NCBI GenBank assembly: GCA_963082875.1
Contig: OY720097.1
Span: 14,330,501 to 14,394,500, forward strand
DNA: 64,000 nucleotides
Direction of reading: 5' to 3'
From: Corella eumyota
Lineage: Eukaryota > Chordata > Ascidiacea > Phlebobranchia > Corellidae
The notes under the pieces are model-generated. The model ran no database searches. It was not told the DNA's origin and saw only the letters and a program-made list of their open reading frames with translations. Shown here piece after piece: positions 29,671 to 39,239 of the stretch. The translations under genes and the position numbers were made by a program. Numbering within the stretch: the stretch's first letter is position 1; the number at the start of each line of letters is the position of its first letter.

Positions 29671-31923
29671 TGGGCTATGTCATATGGCTTTGCAATTAAT
29701 TATATTTTTGTTTAATTTACAAAATAAGTTGGAAATTTGATATTGGAATATTGTAATCGCATTAATAACACTTTTAGCCTTTTAATTTTATTAAAACAAA
29801 GTTAAAAACTATAATCTTTAAGCTTAATTTTGATGTTAATTATAAAATCATTTTTTTTTATTTTAATTTTTTTTAATAATGTAGTTGTAAATTATTTATT
29901 TTTGTTAATTAAAAATTAAAGAATAGTAAAAATCTTTCAATTCGGTTAATAGCATATGTAATACCAACAAAAAAAATTAAAAAAATTATTTTTTATATGT
30001 TTATTATTTTTAAATCTTTGATTGTTTAACAAAATCAAAAATAGATATTAGGCTTTAAAATTTTGACGAAATATGCAGATAGTATTTATAACAAGAAACC
30101 AGATTAAAAAGTAAATTTTTTTATTGTTTATTAAATATGATTTTAGGTTGCTATTATTAGGATATACATTATAGTAAATTTTTATCTTTAAAATCGATCT
30201 TTAATTTTTGATAAACAAACAACCAAATATCGTAATATAAAACTAACCAAAATCGGAATCGAACCTGAAATTTCAGATTTGTGAACTGACACCTCACCAC
30301 CAAGCTATTGAAGTTATATTCAAACAGGTACAATTTTGTATATACATCGAACAGCGAGTAAAAAATTACAAAAAAAACAAGACGATAAAAATACTTTTAA
30401 ATATACAAAATTAAATATTTAATTTTAAGGTACGTTGTGAAACGTTTATTCATGAAAAGAATGATAGCTACAGCAATAGTTTTCTGCAATTTGAAGGACG
30501 ATGTCATGGATCTAAATACAAAATATAAAAACACTGTTACTTTTGTTTTAATGCGTTTTGTCGTGAATTTTTTATCTTGAATATTAATTAGACCTGTGCG
30601 GTCATAATAATATATGTGAATCCCTGTTTTGAAAAAAATAAATAAGTTCTAATAAAAGTGTCATAATTTTTTAAAATGTAAAGTATATTTTAAAATATTT
30701 TAAAAGTTTGTTCCTTAGCCTACTGTGCTTCTTTTAATAAAGTTAGTTTTTGATTTAAAATCTTTATTTTTTTACTTATTTTTTTTTATTTATTCGAAAC
30801 ATATAAGTATTTATATTCAAGTTTTTTTTAAAGTATTAAAATTTACACAAAAATCAAATATTGTAAACCTTGCCTTTAAAAATACAGAGTTTTTAGAGTG
30901 AAAATTTAGTCCATTTAATATGAAGGTCAACTTGACTTCTAATATATTAATTCGGACATATAATATATTAATTCGGCAAAAAAGAAAATAGTTTAACATA
31001 AGATTTATAATGTACTAAAGACGTTATTTTAAAATATAAAACTCAATTGTAAACCACAAAGATATCTTTGTATTTTTATTGTTTACATTTCTTTGTATAC
31101 CAACAAAACTAAAAGTAATTTAAACCTATTTAATAAATCTAATCCAACTTTTAACTTAAAAAAACATGATCTCTTACTTTAAACGCCTTGTTACAAATGA
31201 AGGGTTTGAGAAAAAATCAAAACAAACCAAACCACGTGACTTTGTTTACAGTTTAAGGCAATGTTAAGTTTACGTCAACTTTTGTGGTTGCGTAGTGTAA
31301 TGCCCTTTGAGTTATTAACTTTAAATAAGTTTTTATTTTTTCTGTTTTGACGTTTTTAAATCTAAGATTTTAAGGCGTATTGTTATCGTTCGTTTTTTTA
31401 TTTTTAACATTTTTTCGAAAAATAGGTAACTGTCCGATTAATTAAATCTTAAAATTTCGGTTTAAAGTTGTTATTATTTTAAATTACCCAACTAAACTAT
31501 TTTTCTGTATTGGAAAAAATATTGTTTTTTTTTTTAATTTTTTAATTGCGTGACATCATTTTTAAAATGTTTAGTGCCTGGTAGTTACTATTAAAAAAGT
31601 AAAATGTAAAAAATGGTGAAGGCAGAAGTAATTTATATCAACGATTGTTATATTAAAATACGGTAATGACTTCATTTTTTATGTATTTATGTCGATAAAC
31701 TCTGGTTCGTTGGTAATAAGCCATTGCACCACGTCAAGGTCAACCAGAAAGCAACAGGTTATTTTACCCAATGAGAAGGCAAACGATGGGATTTTAAAGG
31801 TACCTTGGAAAAGTAAGACACCTAAAAAATCCCAAACAAAAGCCTTTAATTTAGTAATCAGCCAATTTTTTTTCCAAACCCCAATTTAAACTAAGTTCGA
31901 GGGTGCGCGCCACCAATTTCTAA
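29671..31923. other. AT-rich non-coding stretch beside the satellite
   Basis: I see no supported gene here. It holds a tRNA-like relic (30,241-30,318) and a short direct repeat of ATATATTAATTCGG near 30,945 and 30,967. A weak exon-like open stretch lies near 30,432-30,525; it has no partner exon, and I do not call it. A moderately GC-richer segment near 31,690-31,830 looks like repeat debris rather than coding sequence. Confidence 0.6.
30241..30318 (-). repeat. tRNA-derived relic, probably a SINE head or decayed tRNA
   Basis: Read on the minus strand, this stretch has an A-box-like TAGCTTGGTGG and a perfect B box GGTTCGATTCC at tRNA-like spacing, which are the internal RNA polymerase III promoter elements. 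The acceptor and T stems do not pair well, so it is not a functional tRNA. A tRNA-derived SINE or a pseudogene are the two options; the copy number in the genome would decide. A fainter similar trace lies near 33,862-33,900 on the plus strand. Confidence 0.4.
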
Positions 31924-32237
31924 TGCTCGGTATAGTAGGAAACTGTTTTTGATCTTACAGTACTAAACCGTTTAAGTAAATTAGGCTAACTTTATGCTAA
32001 AAGATAAAGAGTCCAAGAGTACAGCATGGGAAAAGCTGTAAAAGGCTGTAAAAAATATAATTAGGTGTTAGTTTATAGCCTGTAAATATATATAATTAGA
32101 ACCTGTAAAAATAAATACGGTTAGAGAAAAAGTGGAAGAGAGATGGCAACGAACAATATTTGTGTTTTTAACTTACCATGTATATTTGGTTCTATTTCTT
32201 CTTTTACCAGAACGAAAGAAGAAAACTATACCGAGCA
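31924..32237. mobile_element. Candidate MITE-like element with 13-bp terminal inverted repeats
   Basis: TGCTCGGTATAGT at 31,924-31,936 is matched exactly in inverted orientation by ACTATACCGAGCA at 32,225-32,237, giving a 314-bp non-coding element. The interior has several short CTGTAAAAA-type direct repeats. No target-site duplication is obvious at the flanks and pairing stops after 13 bp, so a chance inverted repeat remains possible. Confidence 0.35.
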
Positions 32238-34603
32238 AACTGACAATTAATTAACCTTTCTATTGTTTAACTTTAAGGCAATGTTAATAACTTTGTGGTT
32301 TACCCAACTCCAGCAAAGTTACATTTTTTTTTAAAACTAGACTGCTTTAAATTTTAACATCGCGATTTTAGTTTTTGTCTTAGTTTTTGTCCTAATACAA
32401 GTACAATAAAGAATTGGAAGAGAAAAATATTTTGGTTTTAGGTTCTAAGTTTTAAACAAGTTAACAATAACCTTAAATAATCACAAATTAACCAAACACT
32501 TAATAACTAAGCCGTTAAAATTACCTACGATTACATAAAATTTTAAATTTAAAGGTCCCGAGTTGTTTTATATTACAATTTTTTTTTTTTTTAACTTGAA
32601 ACTAGTATGTGATATATGGCATTTAATAAACATTTACAATATGACGTTACACCAAAAAATACATGGCAAAATATTTAATAGAATTGGGTTCAAGTTTTAG
32701 GTTTCAATTATTTTTACTCAACTCTTAATTATGTTCCATCCATGATCCAAGCTCCTTCTACCCTGCGAAGTAAATTTCCATTTTCACGAGCTAATAAATT
32801 ACAATTCTGCGGACTAAGCATGGCGCTATATACTACCCACGAGTAAAACGCACCATGCTCACTAAGGAAGAAAATAATTGATAGAAAGTAGAAAACCGGG
32901 GTTTATAGATGCCGGTATTTAATTAGCGCGAAACTCTTTAATTATAATTAACTCTGCTGCACCCCCAAGCGTGTTGCTTCTTTAGTTAAAGTTTAGTCCC
33001 TGGCTGTTGGGGTTAAGCCTCCCACATTTAATTGTTCGGTGCGTTTTTAAACCTATCAGATGAGCTGTGCGTTGTTTATGTTAAAAATGTAATTATGATA
33101 TGGCATGGGACAAACCCGGGACAAACCCGGACGACCATTTACAACATGGGACAACCCGGACGACCATTTGGCGATACGTGGTTCTGCTGACCTTAAGGGT
33201 CAAAACACAGACTAGTACTGACACATGGGACACCTAAGGGGACCTAACAATGGTATTGGGGATAATGGCCGCCGGGAACGCATCAGCTCATTGACTGTTT
33301 GATCCCAAACTTCGACCGACCCACGAAGCGAAATGGGTAAATCTAGGTTTGGGACAGTCCGCAAAATAAAAATACACTGGGAGAAGAGAAAGATATTGCA
33401 TACAATTCTGTCCAATTCTAGTACTTTAAGACCTCAAAATTAGTAATCAAAATCAAAAAATCTATATCTCATCTCAATGTCTTTGTTTTCAGATCATTTA
33501 ATAATGATCCAATTCTACGTCACATTGACAATGCGTGACGTAATAATTGTTGAATCCAAAATCGTCATTCTTAGATAGGAACAATAGTAACCAAGATTGA
33601 AAAAAGCGACATCATTTTTTCGGATTTCTAAACGTAAATAAAATTTAAAAAATGTGCTAATACAAATTATAAATCAAGTTAAAAGTTATATTAGATAAGG
33701 CTATACAGATGCAAAAAATATTTTAAGTCAGATAAGTTATGTCATATATATATATATAAATAACACGTCATATACAAAAACTCTGACATCAAAATTCTAT
33801 AATAAATTTAAATATCAAATTTTTATGTAAAATTTTTGAAAAAAATTTACCTTCAGCATAGAGTGGTAAAACACTGCAGTTTCAATTCCGGCTCTAATCT
33901 TATCAGATGTGACGTTATTAGCGATGACGTCACTTTCTGGTGACAAGATGAACATAAAAGTGACGTTGACTTATCACTGCAACAAAAAATAAAAATAATT
34001 AAAAAAATTTAAGTTAATCGTAGATTTTTTTTTTTTTAACAAAACTAAATTTAAGTGAACTTACAATAATTAAAAGAATTTCCAAATCACTATAACGTCA
34101 TGGTATACTTCACATTCCACGTCACTGACCACCAGTCAGTCATTTTCTACTGCGCGAACTTTTGTCGAAACATTGTCTGCAAAAATTAAATTATTTTAAC
34201 AAAATAGTAAAAAAATTAACCACTAAAAATATTTAAAAAAGTTTAATAACAGCACCAGCCAATTTGGGCATTTTTGAGTTAACTTTGTTTTATATGTTAC
34301 AAATTATATAAAAAATAAACTCTTAATTTAACTAAAGGTTCAATCATTTTTAAACAACGAAGCAAAATTTCATAAAATTCTAAACAAAAATTAACTTTAA
34401 TAAAAACTTCAAAACTAATTTTACCGTATAAGACCTCTGAAGTTAAAATTGATTTTGATTTCCAATTCTAGATGTCATTTTTCTTGACTTTTTATGACAT
34501 CATAAAATATAAATTGTCGATTAATTCTTGAACTTCCGCTTTCTAGTTGGTTTGCACTTGAGTATGACGTCATAATAACTATACTCTTTTGATTTTGTTG
34601 TAG
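32238..34603. other. Gene-poor stretch with repeat debris
   Basis: Apart from an isolated exon-like piece on the minus strand (32,729-32,861), I see no supported gene. The segment of about 32,880-33,420 is GC-richer than its surroundings. It contains two near-copies of a CCCGGACGACCATTT module (near 33,120-33,170) and looks like a dispersed repeat. A (TA)n microsatellite lies near 33,747. Several CRE-like TGACGTCA or GACGTCA motifs lie between 33,910 and 34,570. Confidence 0.5.
32729..32861 (-). CDS. Isolated exon-like segment, possible last exon of an unrecognised gene
   Basis: On the minus strand a polypyrimidine tract and AG (to 32,862) precede an open frame that would enter one base after a phase-2 intron. 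It encodes about 44 residues beginning EHGAFYSWVVYSAML and ends in TAA at 32,731-32,729. Codon use is much less AT-biased than the surrounding sequence, and leucine/asparagine-rich helical character is apparent. I do not recognise the family. No convincing upstream exon was found between here and 34,600, so it may be a pseudo-exon or a fragment left by a rearrangement. Confidence 0.3.
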
Positions 34604-34818
34604 AATTGTGGCAAAAAACATCGAAAATTGACGATTTAACTCGATATAAACTAAGCATAGATTTTAAGAACCTTTTACTACGCGGTCTAGACAAAAAAGA
34701 GCCACGTGTTATAGTTTCTAGAATTCCCTACGCTTCTTGCAAACCCGGGGCCGAAAATTGCAATCTTGGCGTGAATTTAATCAACGCGGGCGCCTTTCAA
34801 GATATGGTTAAAAGATGA
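34604..34818 (+). CDS. Exon-like segment, probable last exon of an unrecognised gene
   Basis: A good acceptor (pyrimidine-rich tract ending TTGTTGTAG at 34,603) is followed by two bases and then an in-frame stretch of 70 codons that starts LWQKTSKIDDL and ends DMVKR-TGA. There is no ATG near the start, so it reads as a 3' exon. Base composition is clearly richer in G and C than the flanks (for example the CCCGGGGCCG and GCGGGCGCC stretches), as expected for coding DNA in this background. The protein family is not recognised, and I could not find its 5' exons, which should lie to the left. Confidence 0.4.
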
Positions 34819-35412
34819 AATGTTTCTCTTAAAAACAATTAACGAATTTCTCTTAGGCATTTACGATTTAACTTTAAATCTTAATTACTTTAAACTAGAT
34901 ATGTGCCGATCAAAATGTAAAACTTTTAAAATATTACATTAATGCAACGAAAAAAAGCGAAGAAATCAATTAACTAAACAGTATGTTTCAAATAATTGGA
35001 TCATTTACAAGTTGGATCTTCATTTTAAATAGCAACATACAGAATAGTAATAACAACAACATATTCAAAATTTCAAAAGGTTTCATTAATTTTGTTGTTA
35101 TTAAATAAATCTTCTAAAATTTTAATATGTTGTTGATATGTTGCTATTTAAAATGTAGATTTAACTCTAACTAATTATTGTTTAGTTATCTTTGGTTTGT
35201 TTAATGAATATTCGATCAGTGTATGATTATTAAATGAATAATTTACTGTGGCATAACAATAGTAGGCATTGTGCATATTTTCAAAACTTAACATCACGTA
35301 AACCAGTATTATTTAAATTGGTTTTGTTCAGGCTTTTGTTAAACCATAACGACAAATACAATTTCTAGATTTAAGTTATACTTTTGAATAGCCTAAATTT
35401 TTATGATTTGCA
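34819..35412. other. Intergenic, upstream of the SPTLC2-like gene
   Basis: It contains the hairpin element at 35,016-35,160. A pyrimidine-rich acceptor, AATTTCTAG, ends near 35,368, about 45 bp before the SPTLC2-like ATG, and could serve as a trans-splice site or close a 5' UTR intron. Confidence 0.5.
35016..35160. mobile_element. Palindromic hairpin element, MITE-like
   Basis: The left arm (from 35,016: ATCTTCATTTTAAATAGCAA, then CATA, an insert, and CAACAACATATT) is matched in inverted orientation by the right arm ending at 35,160 (AATATGTTGTTG..ATGTTGCTATTTAAAATGTAGAT). Two long near-perfect arms of about 40-45 bp flank a loop of roughly 50 bp. The left arm has an extra stretch of about 14 bp. 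Fold-back non-autonomous DNA transposons have this form. No target-site duplication or transposase is visible. Confidence 0.5.
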
Positions 35413-36903
35413 ATGAATGAAAAGGGAGACAGCAAAAAAGAATCTAAGCAACAAAAATGTCAAAATTTAACAGTCAATCCTCCTATGTGGGTGTACATTT
35501 TAAACTACATTGGGTTCTCCATCATAATTTGGTTTAGTTTTTTACGAGATTTTGCCAAAAAATATGTGTTCAAAAAGCCTAGCGTTGATAAACGGGAACT
35601 GGATAACATGAAAGATTTTGTTGGGCTTTACATTACATTTGAAAGTTTTTTTGTTAGAAATGTGGTCAATCGTGTTCGGGATGTGATTTATCGGCCTATA
35701 TGTACCTCACCTGGGCCATTAATTGATGTTATTGAGCGTGATTTTAATCAAGCTGGTGAAATGTTAGGCTACACAGGCAAAATACTTCGAAACGTTGTCA
35801 ATTTAGGCTCTTACAACTACCTGGGATTTGCTGAAAATAAAGGTGAGTGTGCAGAAAATGCTATAGAAGCTGCTAATAGCTTGGGAGTAGGGGTTTGTAG
35901 TTCAAGAACTGAAGTAGGAAACTTAAAAATTCATGAAACACTAGAACGTACGATGGCTAAGTTTTTAGGTGTTGAAGACTGCATCACATTTGGAATGGGA
36001 TTTGCTACCAACTCCATGAATATTCCTTGTTTTGTTGAAAAGGGCTGCTTAGTTTTAAGTGATAATTGTAATCATGCATCTTTAGCATTGGGTTGTAAAA
36101 TATCTGGTGCAATAATTCAAGTTTTCAAGCACAATGACATGAATGATCTTGAAAGAATGCTCAGAAAACTTATTGTAGAAGGACAACCACGCACTCACAG
36201 GCCATGGAAAAAAATCTTAATTATTGTTGAAGGAGTTTACAGCATGGAGGGAACAATTGTAAACCTACCCGAAGTCATTAGACTTAAAAATAAATACAAA
36301 GCTTATTTGTATTTAGATGAAGCACACAGCATTGGAGCACTTGGAAAACATGCTCGAGGTGTAACAGATTATTTTAATATTGATCCAAATGATGTGGATG
36401 TTTTAATGGGCACATTTACTAAAAGTTTTGGTGCATGTGGAGGGTATATAGCAGGCAAACGAAGTATAATTGAATATCTTAGGCAAAATTCTCATGCTGC
36501 AACTTATGCAGCAGCAATGTCACCACCAGTAGCTCAACAGGCTATTTCAAGTCTTCGACTTATTGCTAGTAAAGAAGGTGAAATGAGAATTAGGAAGCTA
36601 GCAGAAAACACCAGAATTTTTCGCGATAGGCTAAAAAAAGATGGTTTTCTAATCTTCGGTTCAGATGACTCGCCAGTAATACCATTATTAGCTTATCTAC
36701 CAACACACATTGGAGCTTTTACAAGAGAAATGTTAGCTAAGGGATTCGGTGTAGTTGTTGCAGGCTATCCTTCTACACCATTAGCTGAAAGCAGAGTTCG
36801 ATTTTGCATGAGCTCTGCACTAAGTTTAACTCAAATTAACAACTCGCTTGAAGCTGTTAGTGAGGTTGGAGATATTCTTTGTCTCAAATACTTTAATCCT
36901 TAA
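35413..36903 (+). CDS. SPTLC2: Serine palmitoyltransferase subunit 2-like (SPTLC2), intronless
   Basis: This is the PLP-dependent subunit of serine palmitoyltransferase, which joins serine and palmitoyl-CoA to start sphingolipid synthesis at the ER membrane. The 496-residue protein has one hydrophobic segment (about residues 27-45) and then the alpha-oxoamine synthase fold. Visible motifs are NYLGF, the DEAHSIGALG loop and GTFTKSFGACGG, whose lysine (K337) is the expected Schiff-base residue. The C-terminal half matches vertebrate SPTLC2/3 closely (GAFTREML, GVVVAG, RVRFCMS). It is somewhat shorter than human SPTLC2 (about 560), mainly at the N-terminus. The coding region is a single exon, whereas the human gene has about a dozen. 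The ATG at 35,413 is the first in frame. Identification as an SPTLC2/3-type rather than SPTLC1 subunit rests on the intact PLP lysine. Confidence 0.95.
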   Translation: MNEKGDSKKESKQQKCQNLTVNPPMWVYILNYIGFSIIIWFSFLRDFAKKYVFKKPSVDKRELDNMKDFVGLYITFESFFVRNVVNRVRDVIYRPICTSPGPLIDVIERDFNQAGEMLGYTGKILRNVVNLGSYNYLGFAENKGECAENAIEAANSLGVGVCSSRTEVGNLKIHETLERTMAKFLGVEDCITFGMGFATNSMNIPCFVEKGCLVLSDNCNHASLALGCKISGAIIQVFKHNDMNDLERMLRKLIVEGQPRTHRPWKKILIIVEGVYSMEGTIVNLPEVIRLKNKYKAYLYLDEAHSIGALGKHARGVTDYFNIDPNDVDVLMGTFTKSFGACGGYIAGKRSIIEYLRQNSHAATYAAAMSPPVAQQAISSLRLIASKEGEMRIRKLAENTRIFRDRLKKDGFLIFGSDDSPVIPLLAYLPTHIGAFTREMLAKGFGVVVAGYPSTPLAESRVRFCMSSALSLTQINNSLEAVSEVGDILCLKYFNP

Positions 36904-37152
36904 AACTAGCTTTAGTTTATACCAAATGGTTGGTGTATAAGTGCTGTATTACTATGATTGCTGTTTAACCATGTTAAGTTTACTTTAAACAGTAACAATG
37001 TTTCACGTTTAAGTTCATGTAAAATAATTTTGATGTTTTTGATATGCTTTTGCATGTATACTGTATAAAAGTTAAAAGTTAGACCTAGTCTATCGTTACA
37101 TTATTTATTTTGAAACTGTTTTTTTGTTGTGTTAATCCAATTTTGTTTTAAA

Positions 37153-37158
37153 AATAAA
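37153..37158 (+). terminator. Poly(A) signal of the SPTLC2-like gene
   Basis: AATAAA lies about 250 bp after the stop codon. It is the closest canonical signal and lies only 20 bp from the opposing signal of fukutin. Confidence 0.6.
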
Positions 37159-37177
37159 ACTTTTGAAAATTGAATGG

Positions 37178-37183
37178 TTTATT
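37178..37183 (-). terminator. Poly(A) signal of the fukutin gene
   Basis: TTTATT on the plus strand reads AATAAA on the minus strand, about 190 bp beyond the fukutin stop. Cleavage 15-25 nt downstream would place the fukutin 3' end inside or next to the 3' end of the SPTLC2-like mRNA. Confidence 0.55.
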
Positions 37184-37374
37184 TCAAGATTTAAAAACAA
37201 AAAAATAATAGCTATTTCGCCTATCTTTTGGCAATAACAAATGTAATATATTTACAGTTAGTTTAACTTGAGTACTCTAATTTAAGTGTTTCGGTAATTT
37301 TACAACTTATCAAATGGTAATGATTTTTTTATGTTCCAGCAAAATTCCACAATATTATCCTTATTGATTGACTC

Positions 37375-38829
37375 TTAAACTGGTCCTTTTTCAGGAGCAT
37401 TTTCCTCTTTAACAAGTTTGTTAGTTTCAAAGACCTGTACAACTTCTTTTAATTCCTGTTTATCCCACTTTCCATTTGTTTCAACATTTGGAGGGTCCAC
37501 ATTCCACATCCAATGTTCATGAAGTTGTCTCCATTTGTGGCCATAATGTTCTTCAACATGGGTTTGAGTATTACATGGAATGCGGATTTTTATATTTGCC
37601 AGATCTGACCAGCATAAATCAAAAGGCTTATATTTAAAAATATATTTTCTTCCATCTTTGACTACAGTGCCACCATTCCAGAAATAATCCTTTTCTTTGT
37701 AAAAGAACAATAAATTTAATTTGACATTGTTTTTTGTTTTAAATAGTAGTTCAAGGCTGTCATTTTGTTTTCCAAGTTTGTAAATTAACTTAAAGCCTTT
37801 ATTTTCATAAGTACTTATGATTTCATGACTAAAGTCATGTCCCCAAATGCCAAAACTTATTTCATTACTTGTTTCTGGGATGTCACATTGTCTAAAATAT
37901 TCTAAACAAGTTTCATCAGTTAGCCAAAAACAAATTTTCATGCTATCCAGGATCTTTTTTGCATTTTCAATAACATTTATAACTTTTGAGTTATTGCTAG
38001 GTTTTAAATTATGTACCTTTTTAAAGGTTTCAGCACCATAATAATCACATTCCTTAAAATGAGAATTTCTATATTCAGCCAAAAAATTTTTTATATGATA
38101 AGGAACAGTAACACGATGGCCATCTATATCTAAGGGTAAACCTAGAAACCTCATACTTTTATCAAATGCTTGAGCATACCTTGGAAACTGTGGTCCAATT
38201 GCATCCATACTGTGCCAACCTCCAGTAAGTGCAGGAGTAAGAGCCTCTACTGTCTCATGCCAATCTTTATCAGTTACTTGCCCACCCCACACATAGTTGC
38301 CAGGCCTTTCATGTAAGACTGCAATATGAACAACATGGTCCCTGTATGCAAGCCAAATGTAGGTCGGAATTAACTCTTTGTATGAGTTGGCATGCAACCT
38401 TGGATCCGGTGCATACGTTACATGTACAACAAAGCCTATTTGTTCTAAATTTTTTAAAAGGATTCCTTCTTTATCAATAAGCCTTGCACCTTCAATGGCA
38501 AATGTTACAACATTTTTGTCCTCAGGATGGTACTTGCATAATGTCTTGCATTCATGATCAGACTCACGCCAAGTTTTGGGCCTTGCTTGAAATAGTTCAG
38601 GAAGGATTTTTATATCAAACAAGATCATGGGAATTTTGTGATTTTTAAAAGTTGTTAAAACCTGATTAATGCACTCTTTTTGTATCAACATACTTTCTCT
38701 TGGTACTTTGTGAAACTCGTATTTTTCAACAGCTTCATAGGTGAAAAATATGGAAATTACAATAATACCACAAATGAAGGCCAAAAACGTTTTTAATTTA
38801 AGAGAAAGTAGGTGATTGTAAACACCCAT
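37375..38829 (-). CDS. FKTN: Fukutin homologue with altered acidic motifs, intronless
   Basis: Fukutin is a Golgi type II membrane protein of the LicD/nucleotidyltransferase-like family. In vertebrates it adds ribitol-phosphate to the O-mannosyl glycan of alpha-dystroglycan. The 484-residue product has a short cytosolic tail, one signal anchor (about 13-30) and the full fukutin architecture. Alignable stretches include VLHERPGNYVWGG, FWLTDETCLEYFRQC, DSLELLF, FWNGGT and PPNVETNGKW, and length is close to human (461). The human DVD motif is replaced here by EIS (residues 323-325), and the second acidic site (human KLD) reads KLN (N372). A splice acceptor TTTTTACTTAG lies only 4 nt before the ATG, fitting trans-splicing. 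The coding region has no intron. It diverges from MRPL38, 410 bp away. Confidence 0.93.
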   Translation of the reverse strand: MGVYNHLLSLKLKTFLAFICGIIVISIFFTYEAVEKYEFHKVPRESMLIQKECINQVLTTFKNHKIPMILFDIKILPELFQARPKTWRESDHECKTLCKYHPEDKNVVTFAIEGARLIDKEGILLKNLEQIGFVVHVTYAPDPRLHANSYKELIPTYIWLAYRDHVVHIAVLHERPGNYVWGGQVTDKDWHETVEALTPALTGGWHSMDAIGPQFPRYAQAFDKSMRFLGLPLDIDGHRVTVPYHIKNFLAEYRNSHFKECDYYGAETFKKVHNLKPSNNSKVINVIENAKKILDSMKICFWLTDETCLEYFRQCDIPETSNEISFGIWGHDFSHEIISTYENKGFKLIYKLGKQNDSLELLFKTKNNVKLNLLFFYKEKDYFWNGGTVVKDGRKYIFKYKPFDLCWSDLANIKIRIPCNTQTHVEEHYGHKWRQLHEHWMWNVDPPNVETNGKWDKQELKEVVQVFETNKLVKEENAPEKGPV

Positions 38830-39239
38830 TATACTAAGTAAAAACTTATTTTAATATATTCTAAAGTCTAATTCAAGGCAAACCTGTTAGAGTGATTGTA
38901 AATTTAATATGTTAGTTATTTCAGTAGGCTTAGCCAGCACGTTGTAGTAAAGACTATGTAAGTAACATTAATGAATTTTAACATGAGTTTGTTTCTCATG
39001 TTTATTGCCATTTATTCACGCTTACATTCACATTCCGTATTCTACATACGAACCTTGTTTTGACAAGTTGAAAGACCAAGTTTAAATTAAATTTTACAGC
39101 ATGGTTTGAAATAGTATACTTGTTAATAAATACGACAACATGCTATGTAGAAGTATTTCGTGCATATTCATGCGTAACGTTAACCCGAGAATGTATTTCT
39201 AGTTACCGAAAGTTAAATTTTCAATAAAAGTAAATCATT
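38830..39239. promoter_or_regulatory. Shared divergent promoter region, fukutin / MRPL38
   Basis: These 410 bp separate two start codons pointing away from each other. On the minus side the acceptor AG is at 38,835-38,834. On the plus side GTATTTCTAG ends at 39,202, 37 nt before the MRPL38 ATG. No TATA-box position can be assigned with confidence. Confidence 0.45.

Noticed and set aside
30432-30525. Exon-like stretch RCETFIHEKNDSYS.. after an AAG
   Set aside because: Poor pyrimidine tract, no partner exon and AT-rich surroundings; not enough to call.
31689-31889. Plus-strand open frame of 66 codons
   Set aside because: Starts at a non-ATG codon, shows no domain, and overlaps what looks like repeat debris.
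33212-33415. Minus-strand open frame of 67 codons
   Set aside because: Lies in a GC-richer repeat-like stretch with CCCGGACGACCATTT modules; no family resemblance and no splice partners.
33862-33900. Second tRNA-like trace (GAGTGGTAAAACACTGCAG..TTTCAATTCC)
   Set aside because: A and B boxes are only approximate and no cloverleaf forms; too weak to annotate.
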